From Meconema thalassinum (taxonomy: Eukaryota > Arthropoda > Insecta > Orthoptera > Tettigoniidae), in NCBI GenBank assembly GCA_946902985.2, contig OX336388.2, positions 119,141,894 to 119,205,893 on the forward strand: DNA of 64,000 nucleotides, read 5' to 3'. Position numbers and translations under genes: made by a program. The notes under the pieces were generated by a model. That model saw only the letters and a program-made list of their open reading frames with translations, was not told where the DNA came from and made no database searches. How positions within the stretch are numbered: the stretch's first letter is position 1; the number at the start of each line of letters is the position of its first letter. Of the stretch, positions 53,303-63,810 are shown in pieces.

Positions 53303-53839
53303 ATAGATCTCACAACTGATGAAGTATGGTGGTGTATATGTTGTCATAACATCGCCTGTTCCTAAGCATAACCTTAGATTTTTCTTAGAGAGAAACCCAC
53401 ATTCTCTCGCAAAGTTTGAATGTTTTGTCAAATCAACATTGCGAATATTGCGATGTTATAATCGGATGGATGTGTCGCTTGTAATATGACAAGCACAACA
53501 TTGGGGTATTCAATCTCTGTGCTCACATTAGGCGAGTTTAGAATTTAACTAGGCATAGAAGACTTTTTCTTCACCACACTGAAAACACACCCACATTCAA
53601 CATTACTATGGGTTGTGTTAAAAATGGACTACATTAGCCTGGCAATATTGTATCGACAGAATCCATCAGCCCTACAAATATTAAATAACCAAACCCAGTT
53701 CCCAGCATCTGTGGTGTCTTCTTGAACAATAGCACCGTTATTTACCTTAAGAACTACAATCTGCTCATTTACAGTGCAAAAGTTGAAAAGTGAACTAGCC
53801 TATACAAATTTAATAAATCCATACGGCCATGAAACATAC
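53303..53839. other. Intronic sequence without a recognised gene
   Basis: No recognised feature apart from the left target duplication of SINE-epsilon (53828-53839). Confidence 0.4.
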
Positions 53840-54131
53840 TGCTGGCCCCGTAGTGTTGGGGTAGTGTGCCGGCCCCTGACTCGGAGACCCCGGGTTCGAT
53901 TCCCGGCTCCGTCAGGGATTTTAGAAACCTACGCGAGGACTGGAACGGGGTGATTTAGCCTCGTGAGGACAATTGAGTAACTGTCTGACAGTGAGGCAGC
54001 ACCCCGGTCACGAAAACCAAGATTAACGGCCAAGGGGACCCAATGCACTGACCACGAGTCACCCCAATATCTGCAGGCCAAATGGCTGGGCAGTGGTCGC
54101 TTTGCAGGCCTAGGCCCTTCAAGGGCTGTAG

Positions 54132-54990
54132 TTAGGGTTGACAGATTTCAAGAATGGAAAAACGGAACACAAGTCCCAAAACTTTTTTTTATTCCAGGTT
54201 GTTAAATGATGTAATAAATACGGTGATACACACATGTATGGTATTAAATAGGCTAAGCATTACATAATCAAAAACACAAAATTAAAACTAGATATTTTTG
54301 ACATATCATACAGGCCTATGACCCCAGCAACTCACAAAATACTTTTCATTTGAATGACCGTTTGCAACGATTTTTAATTTGCAAGTACCTTCTGATAAAA
54401 AAAAGGAAGATTGTAGTTTTACGTGACCGTGAATCTTGTGATTATAAGCCACGGGACCTCCTTTTTACGTGGAATCCGAACCACAGGACATGGCATTTCA
54501 CTTCGAAAATCTCACATGCATTGACCGAGAATCGAACCCTTCTGATAAAATTCACTACAATTTTTGTCATAATTGTAATAACTTATGTGAACAATTCTTG
54601 TTTTATCTGTTTCTATCACCTCTCCATTTGATATTCATGAAAGAAAGAAAAAAAAAAAAAAAAAAAAAAAAACTCTCTCCGGAAAAGCATTGGAGGGGAA
54701 AATGCTGAGTATTAACTTCATAGGGACTAGTGCTGTTGCCCCTAATATATCTGTAACTTGTACCCATCTATCTGACAGACATAGAAATCATTTTCTCTTT
54801 CAAACTTAAACCTGTATCACCAGAAAACAAGCTAGATATTAAAATCAATTCTGAAACGGGGCATTTGAAAATTGGTGTGAAATTGAGTATATTATCAAAT
54901 TAACCAAAAAACGCAATATTTGGCGTTCCGTTAAAGATTAAAATGGAAAGCGGAACAGAACAAGAAAAAACGGAACGTCTGGCAACCCTA
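54132..54990. mobile_element. hAT-type element inside SINE-epsilon
   Basis: Termini TTAGGGTTGACAG and CTGGCAACCCTA are imperfect inverted repeats (TAGGGTTGCCAG type). GCTGTAG is duplicated (54125-54131 and 54991-54997), extending to eight positions with one mismatch, as expected for hAT. Subterminal AAAACGGAAC words occur at both ends. No transposase. Confidence 0.82.
54401..54537 (-). mobile_element. SINE-delta, 5' truncated, inside the hAT
   Basis: 13-bp duplication CCTTCTGATAAAA (54388-54400 and 54538-54550). On the minus strand it starts at GTTCGATTCTCGGTCAATGC, the same truncation point as the copy at 46440-46579. Confidence 0.9.
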
Positions 54991-55026
54991 GCTGTAGTGC
55001 CAGGGGTTGTTTATCATGAAACATAC

Positions 55027-55509
55027 CAAAAATATGTGTACAGTTGACAGAGAATATATAAAACAACTGTCCATCAGCTATAGGCTACTCTAAAATCGGC
55101 TGAGTAAGTACTCCGCAATGCACATCACCTATCCCAAGCTCCTGCCATATCTCTTTCGAAATGTAGTCAGAGCAAAGGCTATGCTTTTCACAACCGTACA
55201 TTAATTCAGAAGCAGTTCACATATAGTCTATTTATAAAAAAGTAATACCACAAAGTCAGTGCAGTGAGCTGTGCAACATAACAGACGTGAAACTAGCACT
55301 AGTACTCTCTATTAACGAGTCCTTTTATTAATTGTGGAGTTTACCAGAACCGGAACCAAACCAGAACATGGTAGATTAATGAACATATATCATTCCCATA
55401 CCTTTCTGGGAGTTATTAGGAATTGAAAATAGTGTCCAATATCACAAATATAGCCTACTGTCAAATATCACTAATATTGCTTAAATGAAGGTTTTTATTA
55501 GTAGCTTGT
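55027..55509. other. Intronic sequence without a recognised gene
   Basis: No recognised feature. Confidence 0.4.
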
Positions 55510-55960
55510 TCAACAACGGCAGATGTTTGTCACCGACACATTGACGTCATATTGAGTTGCCAACATCTCCGATACAAAATACACCACACGACACACGTAA
55601 CTTTGTAATTATGTGAAAAAATAAATAATTGGCAAACCCACTGGCCTGGATAAAGATTATTGACTGCGTGACAAAAACCAGGGGTGTTTAGGTTAGCTAA
55701 CGACCTAATTATTGGTCTAGGCGAAAACCATTGGTCTGCCGGATGCGATATAGTACCGAATGCATGGGGTTGGCAATACATGATGCTAAAAATGGCGGAG
55801 ACAGATGGAATTTCATCTATATAAGTAGTGATCCAATTTGGGATGGCTGGGCGGGTTACAGACAGCAGAGGAGTAAACATCTATTCTTACTACCGGTATA
55901 TCATCTCCAGCTACCATTACTACAGTTATTTTGGCTACTGTCAGTAGTTTAAGAATTTCC
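55510..55960 (-). repeat. Dispersed repeat O copy, reversed
   Basis: Reverse complement of the repeat O blocks: GTGTGGTGTATTTTGTATCG, GCCAACATCTCC and GCAGAGGAGTAAACATCTAT all appear in mirror order relative to 26690-27910. Confidence 0.65.
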
Positions 55961-56405
55961 TACTTCGGTTCAGGTAAACTCCACTCTTACCATCCTTTTC
56001 AGTGAATTGAAACCTAACCTGACACTAGGTGTGTTTTAGTGGATTATAACCTAACCTATCACAACAGTTTCTAGAACATTAACCTCAACATTTCATCAAA
56101 CAAAATGTTCATCATCACAACTAACCCAGTGGTATACACTGTACAGTGTGCTGCTACCCATAAATATGGAAGGAGTTACACTGCAGTAAGCAACATTATG
56201 ACCACCTAAATTACATGACCAACTAATGAAAAGTATGTAATAACATTATAAATGACTAAAGAAAAACACATTCCAACCACAGTTCAACCTTAAAGGTGGG
56301 AGAGATTCCAATCTAAGCCCGAAATATTACTTAAATCATGTAAAATCAAGGTTCATTAATTCTACTACCCATCAAATAGTCGGATCAAGTTAAACATGCC
56401 CATAC
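55961..56405. other. Intron 5' end region of Tao
   Basis: No repeat recognised. Several CTAACCTAACCT-like phrases occur. On the minus strand this is the beginning of the 52-kb intron. Confidence 0.4.
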
Positions 56406-56589
56406 CTTGGGACGGATGGCATAGTAGCCAACTTGACTCCAAGCTTCCCCAACTGGTGCACCCGACACTTCCCAACTTGCAGCACTCGCTGGTGCAACTA
56501 AAATGAGGTCTCCGTCTCATGCAACAAGGTCGAGAAACCTCACTCGAAACTACTTGTGGCCATTCCTTAATAGCTTTGGACTCTATAAC
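56406..56589 (-). CDS. Tao: Tao start-codon exon (5' UTR plus first codons)
   Basis: The coding part is 56406-56422: ATG CCA TCC GTC CCA AG, then the donor GTATGG. This gives MPSVP and a split Arg that joins perfectly to G CCC GGC at 4403 (PGSLKDPEI). TAO kinases begin MPS or similar, a few residues, then R-x-GSLKDPE. With this start the ATP-site lysine is residue 57 and the alpha-C Glu residue 76. The upstream part is 5' UTR. A good acceptor TTTTCCATTCTAG ends at 56590; an alternative AAATTTGCAG would extend the exon to 56631. No other ATG-CC plus phase-2 donor of this form was found in the window. Confidence 0.85.
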
Positions 56590-56631
56590 CTAGAATGGAA
56601 AATACCAGGTTTCAAAAATAAGACCAAAGAC

Positions 56632-57031
56632 CTGCAAATTTCAAGAAGGTGAAATAACAATGACATATTGACTTCCAACATAGCCTCTTATTCAGGAAGT
56701 AATACATCTTGTGTGCTATACCACTTACATTTGACAGATACACATACATTGCAAGTGTAGGTGGGAGCCAAGTGACCAATCAGCAGATGGTCATCACTGA
56801 CAACCTCATCAATCACATACAAGTCTCACAATAAGTTCAATCTCAAGGGAAGTGAACAGCTCTCCATACAAAAGCAGACGACTACATATATGTGGCCTGG
56901 TCGTCTGCCGAACCAGGGTCAATTCTCCAGATATGTCAGACAACACTGGATACACCGTCCAAGTCATAGATATTCTACAATAAAGGATACTGAAAGTATA
57001 TTTTAAATCAGTCAGTAATAATTCCACTTAC
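56632..57031. other. Putative first (UTR) intron of Tao
   Basis: Bounded by GTAAGT at 57031 and the acceptor of the start-codon exon. No repeat recognised. Confidence 0.45.
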
Positions 57032-57085
57032 CATCAAATTTTCACCGTCAAAATGGCGTCTTCTGGGCATGCGCAAGAGTACTTT
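57032..57085 (-). other. Tao: Candidate Tao 5' UTR exon 1
   Basis: On the minus strand the exon ends AAAATTTGATG|GTAAGTGG, a strong donor. It contains an upstream ATG (57068-57070, ATGCCCAGAAGACGC) whose frame stays open to the donor, so a regulatory uORF is possible. The transcription start is not known; the right boundary is a guess. Confidence 0.45.
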
Positions 57086-57112
57086 TTACGTCTGAATGAT
57101 CTGTATTTATGC
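57049..57112 (-). promoter_or_regulatory. Candidate Tao core promoter with YY1- and NRF1-like motifs
   Basis: CAAAATGGCGTC (57049-57060) fits the YY1/Pho-type consensus AANATGGCGNC. GGGCATGCGCAAG (57065-57077) resembles the NRF1/Ewg GCGCATGCGC site. A TATA-like CATAAATA lies about 30 bp further upstream on the minus strand (57105-57112). The cluster next to a strong splice donor supports a promoter; no experimental data. Confidence 0.4.
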
Positions 57113-58383
57113 TTTTTTTAAGCTTTGCTGTGAAACACCGAACAATAGTCACACATCAACCTGAACTAGAAGTCTTGTACATATCACCTGATACAGCGTT
57201 AACAACGACGGGGAACACATTTATTAATATACGTCAAAAGATATTGGAATAGTGCCTCACCTCCACAAACTTAATAAACATTGATTGGATAATTTGTAGA
57301 ATACAACTGTACAGAATTTCCTGTCAGATTGAGATATGATGTATTTTAAACGTTTTGTCACTAGATGCCAGGGTGTTTAGTCATGGGTAATATTTTACTG
57401 TATACTAGAACATCATCAATTCTATCTTACATAGCTCGAGAGATATTTTGGATGGCATTTCTTACAATCACACAATCTTTTTTTACGCAGTTTAATATTT
57501 GTAATTTATTTAATTTGACACTTAAACACTGTTCTACATACACAATACAAACAATATGAAACGAATTATTAAAGGCAACGTATCCGCACTCCGAAGGGAG
57601 TCGGTAATGACGGCCAAATATTCATAATTTTTCCTATCTATTACATTAATTCCGTTTACCTGCCAAGTAATAATCCTGATTATTGCTGGGTTCAGTCAAA
57701 GCCAGTATGTTTCGAACTTCAATGCAGGGTTTGCGACTCGCGTACGAATTACTACAATTTTGCAAGCAATTTTACGATATGGGCAGTAGGCCTACTATAA
57801 TCGTAGTTACTTAATATATAGAAATACAGTAGGCTACTAGCATTGATTACCCGTCCTTGATGAGTTATCAGAGGTTTTTTTAAGGCAGTTTATGATAACA
57901 TATTCAGGTCATATTCCTGTCAGAGAAGAGAAGAAAGAAAAGCTTTATAAGAACAAAACTGGTGGGCAGCCTTGCCCTTTAAATCACTAGGGGTGGCGTA
58001 CGTTACACTGGTGACTGATGGTTCTATTTGTTGATTTAAGGAGAGACTGTAAGTTGCTTTTGTTCGAAACTAAGCATTTGCAGACATTTAGTGATTTTGG
58101 GAGCCAGAAGTCTGCTTTACCATACACGAGGTAATAGGGATTTTTGAGTCCCCACCACATTTCTCAGTAAACATTCTGGTTTTCTTTCCTTTGTAAGGTT
58201 TGCCTTTCTTAAGATAATCTGAGATATGACATCTAGCGGTGAAAATAAGAATATTACTAAGTAGGGTAAATATACCACGTGGTGAGAGTTTATAATGTTT
58301 CTTACATGAGTGAATACAGCGTGTTAATTTGTTCATGTTTTTATGCACAATTAATGAGCTTTACTCATTGTTAGAATGCAAAA
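57113..58383. other. Region upstream of Tao without a recognised gene
   Basis: About 1.3 kb between the Tao promoter and the THAP fragment. No repeats recognised; several short chance frames only. Confidence 0.4.
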
Positions 58384-58497
58384 TGAGTAAAAGCAACGTA
58401 TATTGCTCAGTTTACGGCTGCAAGCCGATGTATACGAAGGCGATGGATATAAGTTTTCATTATATTCCAAAAGATTCAAATAGCACTGGCCGAAACT
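58384..58497 (+). pseudogene. THAP-type zinc-finger N-terminal fragment
   Basis: From ATG: MSKSNVYCSVYGCKPMYTKA, then DISFHYIPKDSN. The C-x4-C pair and the FH-x-x-PKD motif are the start of a THAP DNA-binding domain (C2CH), found in host regulators and P-element transposases. The remaining Trp, the C-x2-H pair and the AVPTIF-like end are missing, because LINE sequence begins right after GGCCGAAAC. It lies divergent from Tao, 1.3 kb upstream. Either a truncated gene or a transposon remnant. Confidence 0.55.
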
Positions 58498-58498
58498 T

Positions 58499-59330
58499 TT
58501 ATTTATTTATTTATTTACTTATTTCGTATGGCAAAATGAGGATACATTGCGGCAAAGAATTAAAAACTAACAGATAACAAAAAAGTTAAAATATATACAA
58601 TATTTACAGAGTAGATTGTAAATACCGTAACATTTATGGCATTTACAGCTCAATGTTCAGGATACCGGTATTCAGCCAGTTGACAGCATCATCGGTGGCA
58701 CTGTGTAGGTCATGGATAGTTCATTCAAATCTCCTCCTTGTGCACTCGAGGGTAACATGTTGAATGGTCTGAGATAGATTGGCACAGTCACAGAATGGGT
58801 TTTGAGTTCTTCCCCACTTGTGCAGCCAGAAATTGCACCGTCCGTAATTTGTGCAAACTCTGTTCAATGAAGTCCATACGATTCTCGGTAAATTGAAACC
58901 AGGCGGCTCTCTGCAGGGATCAGTTAGTAAACCCAGATGGTCACGTTTGGATGCAGCCGTTCTTCATTCCAGGTCTTGTCAGCAGCGAAATGCGATGCAA
59001 TTAGCTCCTCCCCCAGCTTCTATGGAGGATTTCTGGATTTCAACCTCGCCTTTTTCTTAGCATTACAGCCCTGGTGTATGGGCAGTTGAGGATATCTGCG
59101 ACATTTCAACCATACGTTTCTCAGAGCTGCTTTTCTTCGTACATGTGATGGGTGGATTTTGGATACCACTGGCAACCAATTCAAAGGTGTGGATTTGATC
59201 GTGCCTGATATTGTCCTCATTGTATCATTCAGTTGCGCATCAACTTTTACTGTGTATACACTATTAAGCCATACAGGACAGCAGTATTCTGCAACTGGGT
59301 AGACTAAGGCAAGAGCTGACGTTCACAGGA
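58499..59330 (-). mobile_element. LINE 3' portion with AAATA-type tail
   Basis: On the minus strand it ends in AAATAAGTAAATAAATAAAT A (58498-58518). It codes YTVKVDAQLNDTMRTISGTI, STPLNWLPVVSKIHPSHVRR and, further on with shifts, KLRTVQFLAAQVGKNSKPIL near the Cys/His tail. TISGTIKSTPLNWLPVLSxI-xPxHLRR is a common post-RT block. Truncated upstream near 59330; several stops. Confidence 0.8.
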
Positions 59331-59589
59331 CCGTTACAATTGCGCCACAACCCGTTCCACTGAGTATGTGCAAGATGTGAACCACTTTCTTGGTTCATTT
59401 AACCTAACCTATTTATTTATTAGGCTATATTTATATTATTTGTATTTTATATTTCTCGATCTGACATTTAAATTTACCGCCCGCCATGTAGGTTGGTGCG
59501 TGTCGTAACTTCACTTCCGTTTATTCCTTTTATCTTTGGTACTCGGGCCTATCTTTCTGTGATAGGTCACTTCCTTCTTTGTTGTCGAG
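59331..59589. other. Sequence without a recognised gene
   Basis: No recognised feature. Confidence 0.4.
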
Positions 59590-59823
59590 CCATCTTGGCA
59601 TTTCTCCGCCATTCGAGTACATGCATTATGTAAAGTTCTTATTTTAATATGGTAGGCACTTGGCCTATCCACATATTGTGTTAACTTCTGTTTTGTCTTC
59701 CGTGTTCGTTCTGGAGTGAGCTCATATCGTGTTTAAAGTTACCTTTCATTTTTAACTGTGTTTGTGTTTGAGTTGCGTTTGTGCTTCGTTCATTTTAGTG
59801 CTTCTGAATTCACGTCGCATCTT
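59590..59823 (+). promoter_or_regulatory. Possible plus-strand promoter and first exon
   Basis: GAGCCATCTTGGCATTTC (59587-59604) contains the reverse of a YY1-like AAGATGGC, followed by TCCGCCATTC. A strong donor ATCTTG|GTAAGTTG lies at 59824. Together they could be a non-coding first exon. No downstream acceptor or coding exon is recognised, so this is weak. Confidence 0.2.
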
Positions 59824-62414
59824 GGTAAGTTGCAGAAATGTTTATTTGTTTATTGTTTCCTTAATTTCCTTTCCTCCCTTTTCTCTTGAGTTTGGTACGC
59901 GAGTGTTAACCTTTGCCTGGTGGCTTTTCGTTTTGAGCTGGGTCTCTTTTATTTATGTCTTGGGGTCAGGGCTGGTTGAATTGTTGGATCCTTTCCACTT
60001 TCTTTCATGCATTGCCTGACACTCATATGACTATGTGATGTTCGTATTTTAGCCGTGTTTTTGTGTATTCCATTATGGCCATGTCAGACGATTCTGTGGT
60101 TGCCACGTACGTTCTGGGTCAGAACCAATACCGGCAAATCCACATCTTTGGGACCAGCAAAGCGATATTGAGATCTTGTTGCATCTCGTAGCATCCTCAA
60201 GTTTATTTTTGTGTATCTCGTATGTATTGCGATTTGATTCATTTCCCGTACCCTTGTCTTACCGTAGCCTATTTCTGTAATTCATTTGATGCGATATGGT
60301 TCCGAAGTATTCCATCTTTTGTTTCTGTATTTTATTGTCTACGGTTTTGCTCGCTATTTTGGCTTATTACGGTATGTACCTCTCCCTCCACGACGACACG
60401 CATTTCACTTAATTCATTGTAACGTCATGTCTGTCTCTCACTTTAGTATCTTTACATCGCACGTCTAGCCTAGTCTACTCATATCCTTTCGTTCTGTTTA
60501 CCTGTGACCTTTATGTCACTGCTCACTCATTGCTGTACTACGGTACTAAATTTAGAATTTGGTAATTCTGTTTATTTCTGCCTGTTGTTTATAATCCCCC
60601 CTTTCATGTTAGATTGTTCACGTTCCTCTCCGCTTTGTTTATTTTGGATATTTTATTTGAATACATCCTCTCGGCCTGTTTCTTATTACTTCGAGTTTCA
60701 TTTATAGTTGTAGCATAACGAATAGAATAAGAAGTGATATCACTGGCCTAGTACGCCTGGTCCGCCGCAGCGCAGCGCTGGCTCCGATCTGTGATGTAAG
60801 TTAGCATTGGTGCTTACGAGACTTTTAAACCTTGCGACCTGTTTTACATGTTAAAACACCGCAAGATATCCTCATAGGCGCTAATAAGTTCGACATCTCC
60901 ACTTACTTTACTGTGCCCAATTATAATTTAATAAGTCGTCTCCTGTAATAGTTCAGTTTCGACAATAAGCGAAGACAGAGAGCAAGTTCAAAATGCAATT
61001 AGTTTTGCCAGTTATCGGTAAATTTAAAAAAAGAACGGAAAGGATTTCTTCACATTGTTACACATTTTACATTCCCTTAACAGACTTGCAACACAGAAAG
61101 AAAAAAAGCGGTAAGAACGCAACTTTCAACTTTACCGTAGATTACTATAAAATTCAATAATAACCATAAATTTCACTCCACAGACACCAAAATCAATAAA
61201 CTACCATCATTTCAGAAGAACTTAACATTAAACAGACATAGAAGGCATAGTCATGACCCCTTCATAGAGTAGGCTATTGTCTAAAACTGATCACGCCTCC
61301 TTCAGCATTACGGTACATACCGTATATGTTTTTAACTCATTGTCTTTTTATTCTCATCCCTTTCTTCACAGAAGTAGTCTTTAATGGTATCAAGAGCATT
61401 TTTATTTACACCATACCGGTACTGGACAAGTACTTAGGCAAATTAGGAAAAAAAAGGTGGAACAGAATAGTCTTTCAATCGCCAGTTGGTTTGTTGGGAG
61501 AAGTAATACTTCTTTCCCTTCTATCACAAATTTGTCAAATTTAACAATTAAATCTTCCGAAAAGTGAGCATCACAGATGTAGGACTTTTCAGTAAGTTCC
61601 CTATCCTTCCCTGGTATGGCCCCTTTGCACTTGATAAAACGTTCCTAATCTTTAGGAGGTTTGAAAAACCGTCTGACCTCTTTACAGTCCCCATAGCTAG
61701 ATCTGCATCCTGGTACAAAAGAGCAAGGCATCTTCACTACTCACATTAAGCACTCATGAAAATGTAAGGGCTAAACTGCTGTTTACTTACATTAAATAAC
61801 AATAAAATTAACACACGAAGATAACGTCAACACACGAGAAGAAATTAAATTCCATTTCATTTAATGCTTCCTACAATAGCATTTCAGGTATTAATACTAT
61901 GAAGTAATAGTGTAAGCACTTGTATATCAATAAACGTTTGCACAGAACACCACCAAAACACTCCGACCGATTAAATACTTAATATATAAAAAATATCGCA
62001 CATAAACACATAAACATATGTGGAAATCAACAATCTCAAATCGACTGTAGCGCTGCGTAGCGGCGAGTGCCAACCCGATCCGTATTCATTACAAGCTATT
62101 GAGGGAGAAGAGATCACACTTTATATTCTATTCGTTATGGTTGTAGTCTTCCCTCCTGGTTACGTTATAGACCGAGTGATGGCGTATGTTGTCTTGGGGA
62201 TTCCGGGTGTGCTTATTCCCTTGCGGAATACGCACGTCCGCACCTCTGGAGATATCAGTTGTCATCTTCTCTGTATAGCACGTAACTTCCACTGCGTTTA
62301 ACATCTTATGCTCTGCGAGAAGATCGAAGCTGTACATAATCTAATTGAGGGTAAGTATCTCTCCCGTCTTAGGTAGTTCAGATTTTATTCCTAAAAGTTT
62401 GTTTTTCTTTCTTT
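59824..62414. other. Unannotated upstream region
   Basis: About 2.6 kb, T-rich on the plus strand until about 60700, then mixed. CGCAGCGCAGCGCTGG at 60768 and TGTAGCGCTGCGTAGCGG at 62047 are local GC-rich spots. No coding region, repeat ends or RNA gene recognised. Confidence 0.4.
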
Positions 62415-62452
62415 CAGTTTAGGGACTGGGACAACGCGATCATGTGGCACCA
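62415..62452 (-). repeat. SINE-alpha tail fragment
   Basis: CAGTTTAGGGACTGGGACAA CGCGATCATG matches the inner end of the copies at 2481 and 1473 (CAGTTTAGGGGCTGCGACAA). Only this end remains. Confidence 0.55.
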
Positions 62453-63620
62453 TTCCTAAAAGTGATGATAACGAAAATAATACAGTGAACAGGAATTAGT
62501 TGGAATACAGTTGGTGTGGACGTTGGAGAATAGTCTAGCCACTTAGGTAATAATAATATAATAATAATGGATTAATAGCCCCTAATTACCTGTGACAGAA
62601 AAGATGCACTGCTAAAACATGTTTCAAGTAATACAAACCATTTTTCAGTGTTGCCTAATTCTAGAAAGCTTTCAAATAGGTCAACACAAATTGTGCCCAA
62701 TTACTCTTGGCAGGAAACAAGTATTTACATGCCCTAACCTGAAAGAAACGAGTTATTATTACAAAACACGCTTTTATGTACAAAATGTTCATCCTTCTTC
62801 CTGTCTGCAAATTACGTAGAGTAGACAAGAAGAGAGATGGACACACGCAGAGGTGGCCCTAGTAATATTTCCAGGTGGTGCGAGATCTCATTGTGGCGCC
62901 CACTCGCCTGCACACATTTTTTACATTTCCGTATTAATAACTATTATTTTAATATTAAAAATAATATTCCTAGAACGTTCCGAAAATAATATTTAATATT
63001 ATACAATATTGTCGCTTATAGTCGAGCTTGGACCAGGATAGGCACGATTATTATCTACACAATAACAAACATGCCTAAATGTTACTAATATCTTACATTA
63101 CATAACAACACTTTAGTATAGTAGTAACGTTCTAACAGTAAGTAAAGTTTCAATTTCACTTGTAGCTTGCAACACAGACACAAATCACAATCCACATGCA
63201 GCCGCACGCGATCGAACGTCAAGAAAACAGGTGGCGGACAGAACCCTAGATGTATAGGTTTCAACTCGTTAATATTTATGAATATCACTTTATATGTATA
63301 ACTTTGAAATGCACGCTTCCCAGATCACTTATATATAGAATTAATTTGATGGGTAGGGTCAAGTAGTAGGCTAATAAGGTGATTGGGTTTCATTTTTTGC
63401 GCTGTCAAACAATCATTGCTCTGCGCCCCCACCCCCCCAATATAACAGCGCTCGGTGCAGTATTAATATGTATGACACAGGGCATAGCTTCACAAATATA
63501 AAAACAGACCTAAGAATCATACACTACGAAGCAAAAGGCAGGGAACTTTACATAAAAGAATCCATAGAAATTAATTTTTCTAAATGAAATAACCCCGACA
63601 ATCTAAATGAACATACATTT
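62453..63620. other. Sequence without a recognised gene
   Basis: The phrase CCATTTTTCAGTGTTGCCTA at 62638 also occurs at 9068, a trace of an unidentified repeat. Otherwise nothing recognised. Confidence 0.4.
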
Positions 63621-63810
63621 GTTTTACGTACTTATTAACATCTTCGGCTTTTAGAGACGCCAGGGTGCCGTTATTTCTCTTCGAAGGGGATTTATAATGT
63701 GCCAGTAAATCTACTGACACGGCTCCCTCGCATTTGCGCACACTCAAATGCCAGCTGACTGGGCCAGGATTCGATCCTGCAACCTTGGGTATAGCAAGCG
63801 AGAACGCCAC
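63621..63810 (-). mobile_element. SINE-beta, head truncated
   Basis: Reverse-complement body with GGGTGCCG, GTGCCAGTAAATCTACTGAC, TCGCATTTGCGCACACTCAA and the B box region AGGATTCGATCCTGC. The A box end is missing. Confidence 0.85.

Larger units (their letters stand above)
53840..55014 (+). mobile_element. SINE-epsilon, split by a hAT element
   Basis: 12-bp target duplication CATGAAACATAC (53828-53839 and 55015-55026). The head contains TAGTGTTGGGGTAGTGTGCC and the B box CCCGGGTTCGATTCCCGG. The body ends AGGCCTAGGCCCTTCAAGGG CTGTAG, is broken at 54131, and resumes at 54998 with TGCCAGGGGTTGTTTAT. Confidence 0.9.
4404..56405 (-). other. Tao: First coding intron of Tao, about 52 kb
   Basis: Bounded by AG|G CCC GGC at 4403 and CCA AG|GTATGG at 56406. 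Both sides split the same Arg codon after its second base, so the phases agree. Essentially every classifiable feature between these points is mobile DNA or its debris. The boundaries are inferred from homology and splice consensus; no transcript data were available. Confidence 0.88.

Noticed and set aside
53860..53920. Possible tRNA gene (head of SINE-epsilon), and similar spots at 5.1, 9.1, 15.1, 16.3 and 25.2 kb
   Set aside because: Each has A and B boxes but continues into a repeated body, lacks a convincing acceptor stem, and several are framed by target duplications. They are SINE heads.
59762..60468. Leu/Phe/Ser-rich plus-strand frames suggesting membrane proteins
   Set aside because: The region is T-rich, which gives hydrophobic codons by composition. 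No consistent frame, start context or splice structure.
60768..62065. Inverted GC-rich words near 60768 and 62047 as terminal repeats of a 1.3-kb element
   Set aside because: The match (GCAGCGCAGCGCTGG against GTAGCGCTGCGTAGCGG) is short and partly self-complementary. No duplication flanks it.
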